This document shows positions 34,968 to 42,720 of a stretch of DNA of 64,000 nucleotides, piece after piece. Origin of the DNA: Henriciella sp. GTDB lineage: Bacteria > Pseudomonadota > Alphaproteobacteria > Caulobacterales > Hyphomonadaceae. The position numbers and the translations under genes were made by a program. Every line of letters begins with the position of its first letter. The first letter of the stretch is position 1. Below the pieces are notes generated by a model. It saw only the letters and a program-made list of their open reading frames with translations. It did not search any database and was not told the origin of the DNA. The DNA is taken from assembly GCA_013213785.1 (NCBI GenBank), contig JABSPZ010000007.1:62001-126000 (forward strand), written 5' to 3'.

Positions 34968-34983
34968 TTAAAGCGCCGTTTAC
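34968..34983 (+). promoter_or_regulatory. CtrA-box-like site upstream of mini-fliF
   Basis: TTAA, 7 bases (AGCGCCG), then TTTAC: one mismatch to the CtrA consensus TTAA-N7-TTAA(C). It is 60-75 bases upstream of the mini-FliF start, the position expected for control of a fliF operon by CtrA and SciP. Confidence 0.4.
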
Positions 34984-35042
34984 GACGCCGCCCGTAAAAG
35001 ACTACGGATCAGCCCGCATCTGCGTCGGGCGAGGGTATCGTG

Positions 35043-35684
35043 ATGCGCGCAAAAGACAGAACGCCGACAACGCGTCTTTTGGCCCTCGCTGCTTTTGTTC
35101 TAGCAGCGGGGCTTTTGTCATTGCGCGCTTTCGACCTGTTCGGCATGCCGGAAACGGAACCTGTCGGCGGCGCCGTAGAGCGCGAGCTCACTTACTTGCT
35201 TGAACCCCTCACCGGAGAGGACCGCATTCGTGTGTCCGTGACGGGGCACAGCCCGAAATCAGTCCTCGTGATGATGGATGGCGAGGTTGCCAGCGACCTC
35301 CGGGCGGTACGAACACAAATCGAAAACATTCTGGTCGCTTCAATCGGCTTCAACTTAGAGACCGACACGCTCACGCTGTCGCAGTTTCCATTTGCACGCG
35401 GGGTTGGCGCGAGCCTGACCCCATTTGAGATCGCTGAGCTCACCGGGCTTGGTCTATTGACCCTGATTTTACTGGGCGCGGCCTTCGCGCCGGCCTCAAC
35501 ATCGGCGCCTGCGCCGACCACCCCGACCCGCGAGCGCCCTGCCGAAGCGGCGCGCCAGCCCCGTCCATCACCGCAGCTGCTTGAACCCAATCAAGATCTT
35601 GAGGCGGCCTCCACCCTTGCTGAAGCCCAACCGATTCAGACGGCCAATCTGGTTCGCGATTGGATGTCTTACAGGGAGGATTAG
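35043..35684 (+). CDS. Reduced FliF (MS-ring) protein with RBM3-like domain only
   Basis: The 213-residue protein resembles the C-terminal third of flagellar MS-ring protein FliF (normally about 550). It has TM1 at about 11-28, then a single short periplasmic domain: 'ELTYLLEPLTGEDRIRVSVT' corresponds to the first half of FliF RBM3, and 'SVLVMMDGEVASD' with 'TQIENILVASIGFNLETDTL' to its second half. The long beta-collar insertion between them is gone, as are RBM1 and RBM2. TM2 is at about 131-149. A Pro/Ala/Glu tail ends in LVRDWMSYRED, the FliG-binding type of C-terminus. The ATG is used, with GAGGG seven bases upstream; a GTG precedes it. It abuts fliG directly. Confidence 0.75.
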   Translation: MRAKDRTPTTRLLALAAFVLAAGLLSLRAFDLFGMPETEPVGGAVERELTYLLEPLTGEDRIRVSVTGHSPKSVLVMMDGEVASDLRAVRTQIENILVASIGFNLETDTLTLSQFPFARGVGASLTPFEIAELTGLGLLTLILLGAAFAPASTSAPAPTTPTRERPAEAARQPRPSPQLLEPNQDLEAASTLAEAQPIQTANLVRDWMSYRED

Positions 35685-36614
35685 ATGAGCCTACCAGCCC
35701 TTTCCCGACCGCTTGATCGTCAGAACGGAATGACCCGCAGCGCCCTGTTAATGCGTGCCTTGGGCGCGAAGGCGGCTTCTGTCTGGTCAGAGCTTTCTCC
35801 TCAAGAAGCAGAGCAGCTCTCAGCCGCCATGCAGGCCCTTCCCGATGATGCGCAAGCTGAACAGAGCGCGCTTCAAGCATACGTCCAATCGATGCGGCAA
35901 TCGCCCTCGAGTCCAGTGACACAGCAGGCAAATGTCTGGGCGAAACTGTCTCGGCAAGATGGCACCTTGATCGCGAGCTTGGTTCAAAGCGAAAGCCCTC
36001 AAGTGATCGCGCTCATCCTCTCGCGCCTTTCTCCGGACGCGGCAGCGAATACGGTTCGCGCGCTCCCGCGGACCCTAGCGACGGATGCCCTTAAACGCCT
36101 CTTAAATCTCGGAGAGATCCACCCAGCCGCCCTGCGCGCGCTCGAAGTGGTTCTCGAGAACAGCCTGACGCAAAGCAAATCTGGCAAACTCGCTGGTGGG
36201 CACGAGCATGTCGCGCGCATCTTTGACAGTTTGGACAGCGGCTCTGAAAGCACGCTCCTCTCCTCGTTGGACAGCGCAGAACCAGGCGCCGGCGAGAAAA
36301 TCCGTGCGCTTATGTTCACATTCGACGATTTGGCCGCACTCGATCCAGGCAGCCTGCAGACGATCCTCGGCAGCGTGGACCGCGCCGTACTGACCGTTGC
36401 CCTGAAAGGTGCATCGCCAACCGTGTCCGACGCGTTCTTCAAGAATGTTACGCAGCGCGCAGGCGACCTGCTCCGCGAAGACATCGCTGCGGTCGGCCCA
36501 GTTCGGCGCAGCGAGATCGATGCAGCCCGCGCCGACGTCTTGCAAGTGGCCCGCGCGCTGGTGAAACGCGGCGACCTGCTGCCGCAAAATCAAGATGATG
36601 AGCTGATCGAATGA
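35685..36614 (+). CDS. fliG: Flagellar motor switch protein FliG (short form)
   Basis: Rotor protein linking MS-ring to C-ring. 309 residues, slightly short. The N-domain 'GMTRSALLMRALGAKAASVW' is divergent. The middle domain has ESPQVIALILSRLSP, where family members have Glu-His-Pro-Gln, so His is Ser. The C-terminal domain is well kept: 'FTFDDLAALDPGSLQTILGS', VDRAVLTVALKGAS (Lys241), then 'FKNVTQRAGDLLREDIAAVG' and PVRRSEIDAAR, with the torque-helix charges Arg258, Arg264, Glu265 and Asp266. Preservation of these charges argues against simple decay. GGAGG precedes the ATG; the end overlaps the FliH-like gene by four bases. Confidence 0.85.
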   Translation: MSLPALSRPLDRQNGMTRSALLMRALGAKAASVWSELSPQEAEQLSAAMQALPDDAQAEQSALQAYVQSMRQSPSSPVTQQANVWAKLSRQDGTLIASLVQSESPQVIALILSRLSPDAAANTVRALPRTLATDALKRLLNLGEIHPAALRALEVVLENSLTQSKSGKLAGGHEHVARIFDSLDSGSESTLLSSLDSAEPGAGEKIRALMFTFDDLAALDPGSLQTILGSVDRAVLTVALKGASPTVSDAFFKNVTQRAGDLLREDIAAVGPVRRSEIDAARADVLQVARALVKRGDLLPQNQDDELIE

Positions 36615-36961
36615 AACGGCGGGTCGAGTCCTTAACCCCCTACCCGTTTGCGAGTGATTTCTCTGCCCCCGAAGGTAAGACGCGCGACACCGTGCAGATG
36701 ACCACCGAAGAACTCGCCTTGCTCCTGGCTGATGCACAAGCCAGCGGCGCCTCTATTGCCCGGAACGACACGCTTGCGGAACAAGCCGACAAGCTCTCAC
36801 AGGCCTCCGCGGATCTGAAACAAGTCCTTTCCAGTATTGTGGACTTGGCCGCGCATTTGGAAACAGCTGCGATTGATGAAAGCGACCGCGCTGATGCGCT
36901 CGACCGCGTGCGCCGCCTGGCCGCAGTTGTGATTGAAGGCCAAGCTGACTTATTTTCGTGA
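36611..36961 (+). CDS. FliH/FlbE-like protein, N-terminal part only
   Basis: A 116-residue protein. The N-terminus SLTPYPFASDFSAPEG resembles the start of alphaproteobacterial FliH/FlbE, which binds the C-ring, and 'QMTTEELALLLADAQASGAS' continues into a predicted coiled coil. FliH normally has about 200 residues or more with a C-terminal domain that binds the export ATPase FliI; that part is missing. The frame ends cleanly in a stop and shows no decay. Its start overlaps the fliG stop (ATGA), so the products are translationally coupled. The assignment rests on gene order as much as on sequence. Confidence 0.65.
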   Translation: MKRRVESLTPYPFASDFSAPEGKTRDTVQMTTEELALLLADAQASGASIARNDTLAEQADKLSQASADLKQVLSSIVDLAAHLETAAIDESDRADALDRVRRLAAVVIEGQADLFS

Positions 36962-37039
36962 CGACGTTGATTTATTCATATCTCGGCAACCATTCACCGC
37001 CAGTCTGACCCTTCTCAACTATAAAAAGATAAGAGCCTC

Positions 37040-37306
37040 ATGACCGTAAATCGCGCCCTCGAAGACTCACTGATGGATGCTCCAGTTAAAGTGGATGTCG
37101 TCCTTGGCGAAGCGCGGATGCCGATGGAAGAACTTATGGGCCTTTCTGAAGGTGAGATTGTCGAACTGGAAAACCAAACCACGGATCTGGTCGATATTTA
37201 TGTTTCAGACCGCCTCATGGCGCGTGGCCGCCTGGTGGTTGCAGACGGCCAACTTGGCGTCACGTTGAGCGAAATCGTCGATAGCCGCACGCCCAGCTTC
37301 GCCTAA
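37040..37306 (+). CDS. fliN: Flagellar motor switch protein FliN
   Basis: C-ring protein made of one SPOA domain. The 88 residues cover the usual FliN core: 'MDAPVKVDVVLGEARMPMEE', LMGLSEGEIVELENQTTD, then VDIYVSDRLMARGRLVVADG and LGVTLSEIVDS. The length is at the short end of normal. The gene starts 78 bases after the FliH-like gene with a weak ribosome-binding site. In Caulobacter-type loci flbD and flhA would follow; here the next gene is a broken hydrolase on the other strand. Confidence 0.9.
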   Translation: MTVNRALEDSLMDAPVKVDVVLGEARMPMEELMGLSEGEIVELENQTTDLVDIYVSDRLMARGRLVVADGQLGVTLSEIVDSRTPSFA

Positions 37307-37316
37307 GCCAATCGGC

Positions 37317-38672
37317 TCACTCGGCTTTCAACGCCTTGTCGAAAAAGTCCAACGTCGTTTGCCACGTCTTGCTTTGAGCCTTTCCAAGGATCGGACGAGC
37401 CTCGTCCCCTTCATAAAGCAGCACGATTGGGTTTTGCCCGTCGCCAATCAATGCATGTCCTGCATCTGGGAACACCAAGAGTTCGGTCTCTAGCCCAGCC
37501 TCCGCGCGGCGCTCCGCCATGTTCTGCGACATGTGACCCGCAGATCAAAGGTCGTCTTGCTCCCCTCCAGCAACGAGCACTGCGCCTGTAATCGTTTCGA
37601 CCGGTATTCTTGCAGCAGCAACTCTGCCGATATTCTCCCAGCGACCTTCATCCATAGGTGTTCGCAACCGGCCGCGTTCCCCGCGTCCAAACTTAGCGGT
37701 CTCTCGGTACCAGTTATCACTGTACGGGACATAAGCGAGGGGTTCTCCGAGCCATGAATAAGACGAAGTCGTGCCGAGCTTCACCCCATCGCCCCACCCC
37801 TCCCAGACCACATCTGATGGCGCGATCGCGGCGACCGCATCCACCCAATCAAACCGGGTCGCTGACAGCAGTACGAAGGCGGAATTGCGCGAAAAGCCGT
37901 ACAGACCAATCTGGTCTTCATCGACGCCTGGCTGTTCGGAAAGCCAATCATAAACGCCTTGAAGGTCATCAATCGGGATATCCACGTACTGCGTTGGAAG
38001 CTCCTTCACCGAGGGCTCCGAGGGGCCGTAAATGATCTCATAGTTCGCGAAATAGAAGACCGAATATCCCTTCGCGACGAGCTGCGGCATGGTGGTTTCG
38101 CGATTGATGCCCAGCTTGTCAGCGCCACCCACGATAATGATCACAGGATGGTCGCCAGGATTTGGGTTTGGCGCGAAATAAGACCCCGGATGCGAAGGCA
38201 CCTCCATGACGTGATAGTCCTCTGGCGTTTGGGTGACATCAAAGCTGGTTGAGGCCACCGTCTCGCCGTCGACCAGCGCCTCTAAATCTATGCGAGGGGT
38301 CGCTTCCGTTGTGTCATCGCTTTCGGCACGCATGGACCAAAACAATCCGTTTGGGTCCACGCCCAGGTAAGAGCCGTCTATTGCAGCGCTTGTCGACAAA
38401 TCGATGCGACCATTCTCATCTGTTACGAACCGTGCCGAAGAGGCATAGATTTGCGTTGGCGCCCCCGGCGCATAGTGGTTCTTGATCGCCCGACGCGCGC
38501 GTATCTCAACCTCTGACTCTGGCGCCAATCCTGAGAGCACAATCTCGATGGGATCTCCGGCATATCGAATTGTGTGCGTATCGATTTCGAAGTCTTGGGC
38601 TTCGGCGGCGCCACCGAAAGCAATAGATGTCATGAGGCACGCTAAGACGCTGTATGCGGTTGATTTATGCAT
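37317..38672 (-). pseudogene. Secreted BAAT-like alpha/beta hydrolase, interrupted by a TGA codon
   Basis: Exported protein (signal peptide, cleavage near Ala-Glu-Ala-Gln, about residue 25) with an N-terminal beta domain and a C-terminal alpha/beta hydrolase of the acyl-CoA thioesterase/bile acid-CoA acyltransferase type. The nucleophile motif, normally GxSxG, reads GLYGFSRNSAFVLL. The frame stops at TGA (37545-37547) just after GGEQDDL and continues in the same frame with SAGHMSQNMAERR and the final His motif DAGHALI. Family members have Asp-Asp-Leu-Trp here, so TGG has become TGA. The catalytic His lies beyond the stop, so the truncated product should be inactive. Divergent from the LytTR regulator gene. 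Confidence 0.8.
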
Positions 38673-38848
38673 GGGTATAGATCTCCAGATGTGATGGAGC
38701 CCGCTTGGACGAGAAATCTCATCTGACGATAATTTTTCTGCAAATAGACACTCAGCGCCGGTGAATCGACAACACCCTCATAGGTAGCGCTTGAATTGAC
38801 ACGCGCACCATATACGGTTTTCTGAGCATACTCACCTGGGGACCCCGA

Positions 38849-39742
38849 ATGGACACCTCACAAGGAACACATCGCCCTTCTGTCGGCTTACTGGCTGTCC
38901 GCCGCGAACTCGTGGACGGGGTGTTAAAGTATCGCGCGTTTAAATCAGAGACGACGCTTTGGGCTGCGGCCTTTGCCTTGCTGGGGTTTGCTTACTTCAT
39001 GCAGTTCCAATTCGTCCGGGATGAGACCATCCTTCAGTCGACCCGTTCGACGCTTGTGAATGTTGTCCCGATTGTTTTGATCGGCGTCTCCATCAGATTG
39101 TTGGTTCGCCGTTATCTCGTAAACCTGCCTTTGATCGGCCAATTAGGTGCGCACTTTCTTTTAGCGATCGTGTTTACGCATGTTTGGTATGTGCTCATCC
39201 TCGTCAGCGCGAGCTTTCGCTTAGATTGGCTGACCTCAGGCATAACCCTCTCGCCCTTCTATGAGTCCGCCACGCTTTGGCAGCTCTTACAAGGCATCGT
39301 CATCTACGCCGCGATCCAGGGTTTGATTTACGGGCGATGGCTGCAGGAACGGTTGCATGAAACTGAGCTTAAACTCGAAGAAGCTCTGCAACGCGCCCCC
39401 GAGAAAGCAAGCTCTGAGACCGCAGCCGTATTTGTGAAATCAGAGGGAGAATTCAGACAAATCGACCTGGAGGACCTGACCCATATCGAGGCGAATGGGG
39501 ACCAAGTCCTTCTTAACACAAAACTGGGGCAGTTCAGCTGCAACAAGTCTCTAAGTGAATACGCAAACAAACTTGAAGATAGCGGATACATTCGAATCCA
39601 CCGGTCTCACCTGGTTCGCGCGGCCGCCATCATAGGGGCTGAACCAACCGGTGATGGTCGGCTCTCAATTCATTTGGACTCTGGAACAAGCATTATCGCC
39701 AGTCGGTCAGGAACCCGCGCCTTTAAAGACTTTACGAGATGA
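38849..39742 (+). CDS. Membrane-anchored LytTR-domain transcription regulator
   Basis: A 297-residue regulator. Four membrane helices lie between about residues 35 and 175, followed by a short coiled coil (LHETELKLEEALQRA). The LytTR DNA-binding domain is at the C-terminus: 'VFVKSEGEFRQIDLEDLTHI', EANGDQVLLNT, 'SGYIRIHRSHLVRAAAIIGA' and 'SIIASRSGTRAFKDF'. There is no receiver domain. It lies divergently from the secreted hydrolase gene 177 bases away, an arrangement that suggests it controls that gene. GGGGA precedes the ATG. Confidence 0.88.
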   Translation: MDTSQGTHRPSVGLLAVRRELVDGVLKYRAFKSETTLWAAAFALLGFAYFMQFQFVRDETILQSTRSTLVNVVPIVLIGVSIRLLVRRYLVNLPLIGQLGAHFLLAIVFTHVWYVLILVSASFRLDWLTSGITLSPFYESATLWQLLQGIVIYAAIQGLIYGRWLQERLHETELKLEEALQRAPEKASSETAAVFVKSEGEFRQIDLEDLTHIEANGDQVLLNTKLGQFSCNKSLSEYANKLEDSGYIRIHRSHLVRAAAIIGAEPTGDGRLSIHLDSGTSIIASRSGTRAFKDFTR

Positions 39743-39869
39743 TCCGCAGACGATCTGCGCACATTAAACATTACCCACAAATGCGCGGAATCGTAAAAAA
39801 CTAATAAATCAACAGATTCTGTTAACCATTTCAGCGCAACACTCGATTCCATAGAGTGGAGTGTGCTGT

Positions 39870-40874
39870 ATGCGAATGAAGATGTTTGCCGCTGAGTCCC
39901 TAGAGGCAGCTAAGGCATTGATCTTCGCGGAAATGGGCGACGATGCGATCATCTTGTCCGAACGCGAAGTGCCAGGGGGTGTAGAGGTCCGAGCGGCGAC
40001 CGACAAAATGGGTGGCGGCATGGTCCCGAGTGAATCTCGGATCCTGACCCGTTTGGGCGCAAATCCAGCACCACGTCTGGTCGAAAGTCCAATCCGAAAT
40101 CGCGTTCGCGACTCTTTATTATGGCACGGCGCGCCAGAGCGCTTCGCAGAGCGTATTGCAGATGCCGGCCTAAATGGCGGGTTTGAAAGCAAAGAGCCTG
40201 GCTCAGCCCTCGCCGCTGGTCTGGACAGCGCCATCACATGCGATCCGATCCCACCGGTGCCTCACAGAAACATCGTGCTGGTTGGCGCGCCCGGACATGG
40301 GCGTACCGCAACAGCGGCGAAACTGACGCGCCGTGCAGCCGTTGCGAAAGCGGAAGTTCTGCCCGTCGCGGCTGACCTAGACCTGACCGCAGGCGGCGCA
40401 CAGCTCGCAGCCTATCTCGAGAAAGAGCAAGGCCAGATCCGATCAGTAACGACACCAGACGATCTGTTCGCAACACTCAAACAAATCCAGGCTGAAAATA
40501 AGCGCTGCATCATCGACATGCCGGCGATCATTCCGTTTGATCAAGAAGACATGGCAAGCCTGCAGGACTTGCTCGCGGTGATCGATGCTGAACCCGTTCT
40601 GGTCATCAGCGCCGAAGGTCACCCAGAAGATCAAGCCGAGGCTGCGAAAGCCTTTGCACGCTGCGGCGTTCGCCGCGCCATCGTCACAAAACTTGATGTG
40701 ACACGTCGCCGAGGCGGGATCGTTTCAGCGCTCATCGCTGCGAAGATTTCTTTCTCTCACCTGGCCATCACCCCGTTTATCGGCGGCGGCCTGGTTCCTG
40801 CGACCCCATCCAGACTGGCTCAGTTGCTGACAGAAGACGCACCTGCCCATGTCGCCCTTAAAGGAGCCGCATAA
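39870..40874 (+). CDS. flhF: FlhF-like SRP-family GTPase with degenerate active site
   Basis: FlhF is the GTPase that positions polar flagella. The 334-residue protein starts 'MRMKMFAAESLEAAKALIFA' like FlhF and has a central N-domain (RVRDSLLWHGAPERFAERI). In the G domain the P-loop reads GAPGHGRTATAAKL, with Arg145 in place of the invariant Lys. The G3 DTAG motif is replaced by IIDMPAI, and the G2 Arg is lost. G4 TKLDVT is kept. GTP hydrolysis is therefore doubtful while nucleotide binding may remain. The ATG used has GGAG upstream; a GTG three codons earlier is an alternative. The stop shares one base with the flhG start. Confidence 0.83.
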   Translation: MRMKMFAAESLEAAKALIFAEMGDDAIILSEREVPGGVEVRAATDKMGGGMVPSESRILTRLGANPAPRLVESPIRNRVRDSLLWHGAPERFAERIADAGLNGGFESKEPGSALAAGLDSAITCDPIPPVPHRNIVLVGAPGHGRTATAAKLTRRAAVAKAEVLPVAADLDLTAGGAQLAAYLEKEQGQIRSVTTPDDLFATLKQIQAENKRCIIDMPAIIPFDQEDMASLQDLLAVIDAEPVLVISAEGHPEDQAEAAKAFARCGVRRAIVTKLDVTRRRGGIVSALIAAKISFSHLAITPFIGGGLVPATPSRLAQLLTEDAPAHVALKGAA

Positions 40875-41710
40875 TGAGCTTCCTACTTCCCAAATCGCAA
40901 GAGCGCCCGAACCAGCGCCCCCCGCGACGCGTCGAGCCTGCCTCGATTATCGCGGTCGGGTCAGGAAAAGGCGGCGTCGGCAAAACCTTTATGTCGATCA
41001 CGCTCGCAAGTGCGATGGCCCAAGCCGGTCGGCGAACGCTCTTGGTCGATGGCGACCTGGGGCTCGCAAATGTCGACGTTCAGCTGGGCATTGCACCGGA
41101 AACAGACCTCGCAGCGGTTATCGCTGGATGGGTTGAACTTGAAGATGCGGTCACGCCGGTCGATGGCGGATCTGCGAATGGCGGATTTGATGTCCTGCCA
41201 GGTCGCTCTGGTTCAGGCGCTTTGGCGGAGATGTCTTCAGAAGAAGTGGCTCGCCTCGCCGCCGGACTGTCAGCTTTGGCCCTGCAATATGATCAAGTCA
41301 TCCTGGACCTCGGCGCCGGCATCGAAGCCAACTGCATGCGCCTCGCCCGCGCGGCCGACAAAGTTCTGATGGTCATCACCGACGAGCCAACATCGATGAC
41401 AGACGCTTACGCCTTTATCAAAGTGCTGAAAGGTTACGCCCCGAGCGTTGAACAGATGATCGCGATTAATCAGTGCGAAACCAGAGCCGCTGGCCAGAGC
41501 ACTTTCTCTGCCGTGGCGCAAGCTTGCCAAACCTTCTTGGGCTTCAGACCGCAACTGGCAGGAACTGTTATTCGGGATGACGCCGTACGCGAAGCTATTC
41601 GCAGCCAAAAAACGTTAATCTCAACAAATTCGTCCTCTCAACCGATTCAGGACGTTATCGCCATTGCTCACACGCTTCTTGGGCGTACTGGGCAAGAACT
41701 TCATTCTTAA
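40874..41710 (+). CDS. flhG: FlhG (MinD-like ATPase, flagellar number regulator)
   Basis: ParA/MinD-type ATPase that normally limits flagellar number with FlhF. 278 residues. The deviant Walker A is intact (GSGKGGVGKTFMSI, near residues 29-42), Walker A' has VDGDLGLANVDVQLG and Walker B reads QVILDLGAGI. A C-terminal amphipathic helix that would bind membrane is possible but weak. The N-terminus is a Pro/Arg segment rather than the DQAxxLR motif that stimulates FlhF, in keeping with the degenerate FlhF site. AAGGAG precedes the ATG, which overlaps the flhF stop. Confidence 0.88.
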   Translation: MSFLLPKSQERPNQRPPRRVEPASIIAVGSGKGGVGKTFMSITLASAMAQAGRRTLLVDGDLGLANVDVQLGIAPETDLAAVIAGWVELEDAVTPVDGGSANGGFDVLPGRSGSGALAEMSSEEVARLAAGLSALALQYDQVILDLGAGIEANCMRLARAADKVLMVITDEPTSMTDAYAFIKVLKGYAPSVEQMIAINQCETRAAGQSTFSAVAQACQTFLGFRPQLAGTVIRDDAVREAIRSQKTLISTNSSSQPIQDVIAIAHTLLGRTGQELHS

Positions 41711-41746
41711 GAGGTATGAATAAAATTGTCGTTTCGAATGCGATTG

Positions 41747-41822
41747 TTAAATCTTCGGTTACTTTCATTACCTAGATTCACAATGGTTAACGATCACGCT
41801 AGGAATGCGAATAGACTGATTC
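41747..41822 (+). promoter_or_regulatory. ctrA promoter region with two GANTC sites
   Basis: Two GATTC sequences (41775-41779 and 41818-41822) match the CcrM methylation and GcrA target GANTC. TTAA half-sites occur at 41747 and 41787, but not at the 7-base spacing of a full CtrA box. In Caulobacter a GANTC in ctrA P1 ties transcription to replication-dependent hemimethylation; the same logic is plausible here. Confidence 0.5.
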
Positions 41823-41834
41823 GGGGAGCTGAAT

Positions 41835-42536
41835 ATGCGAGTCTTACTAATTGAAGATGATAATGCGGTCGCCCGCAGTATCGAACTGATGCTGAAGGCT
41901 GCTGGCTTTAACATCTACACAACTGACCTTGGTGAAGAAGGTGTCGATCTTGGGAAGGTCTATGAGTATGATATTATCATCCTCGATCTCTCTCTGCCTG
42001 ACATCTCTGGCTATGATGTGTTGAAACAGCTGCGCATGGCGCGCGTGAACACACCAGTCCTAATTCTTTCCGGGAATCCAGACATTGAGGCAAAAGTGAA
42101 AACGCTCGGCTATGGCGCCGACGATTATCTCACCAAGCCATTCAACAAAGACGAGTTGATCGCCCGTATCACGGCCATCGTCCGTCGTTCTAAAGGTCAT
42201 GCCGAGAGCGTTATCCGCACCGGCGAGATCCTGGTGAACCTTGATGCGAAAACCGTCGAAGTCGACGAAGACCGCGTCCACCTCACCGGCAAAGAATACC
42301 AAATGTTTGAGCTTCTCAGCCTGCGTAAAGGCACGACGCTCACGAAGGAAATGTTCCTCAACCACCTGTATGGCGGTATGGACGAGCCTGAGCTTAAAAT
42401 CATCGACGTGTTCATCTGTAAGCTGCGCAAGAAACTGCAGCAGGCAACAGGCGGCGAGCACTATATCGAAACAGTCTGGGGCCGCGGCTATGTGCTTCGC
42501 GATCCTAAACCGAAGAAGGAAGCGGTCGCCGCTTAA
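41835..42536 (+). CDS. ctrA: Cell-cycle master response regulator CtrA
   Basis: OmpR-family regulator controlling division, polar development and flagellar genes in Caulobacter-type bacteria. The 233 residues are near-canonical: [20 protein letters not shown], phospho-acceptor Asp51 in [18 protein letters not shown], '[19 protein letters not shown]' and the DNA-binding '[20 protein letters not shown]', '[20 protein letters not shown]'. The C-terminus ends Ala-Val-Ala-Ala, the degron type recognised by ClpXP. GGGGAG precedes the ATG. A hairpin terminator follows. Confidence 0.98.
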   Translation: MRVLLIEDDNAVARSIELMLKAAGFNIYTTDLGEEGVDLGKVYEYDIIILDLSLPDISGYDVLKQLRMARVNTPVLILSGNPDIEAKVKTLGYGADDYLTKPFNKDELIARITAIVRRSKGHAESVIRTGEILVNLDAKTVEVDEDRVHLTGKEYQMFELLSLRKGTTLTKEMFLNHLYGGMDEPELKIIDVFICKLRKKLQQATGGEHYIETVWGRGYVLRDPKPKKEAVAA

Positions 42537-42561
42537 CCCTTCTTCACCCCCGAATACCTTC

Positions 42562-42596
42562 AAACCCGATGCCCCGGCATCGGGTTTTGTTTTTGA
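42562..42596 (+). terminator. Rho-independent terminator of ctrA
   Basis: AAACCCGATGCC pairs with GGCATCGGGTTT around a very short loop, followed by TTTTGTTTTT. It starts 26 bases after the ctrA stop codon. Confidence 0.92.
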
Positions 42597-42720
42597 AGCG
42601 TTGAAAACAACGGGCTCGTACGTCCACGACCTCTACCGGCTCGGCGCACTGAAGCACGACGCGCCAGCACCTCAATCCGATGTCTGCCGTCAGGCAGCAA
42701 GACTGTTGGTTGGCAGGGTG

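Noticed and set aside
37545-37547. Reading TGA as Trp or selenocysteine
   Set aside because: Every other gene in the window uses TGG for Trp and TGA as a normal stop, and no SECIS-like hairpin is evident next to the codon.
39822-39826. CtrA box upstream of flhF
   Set aside because: Only a TTAAC half-site is present; no second TTAA lies at 7-base spacing in either direction.
41747-41761. Full CtrA box upstream of ctrA (autoregulation)
   Set aside because: TTAA and TTAC are separated by 8 instead of 7 bases and the second half has a mismatch.
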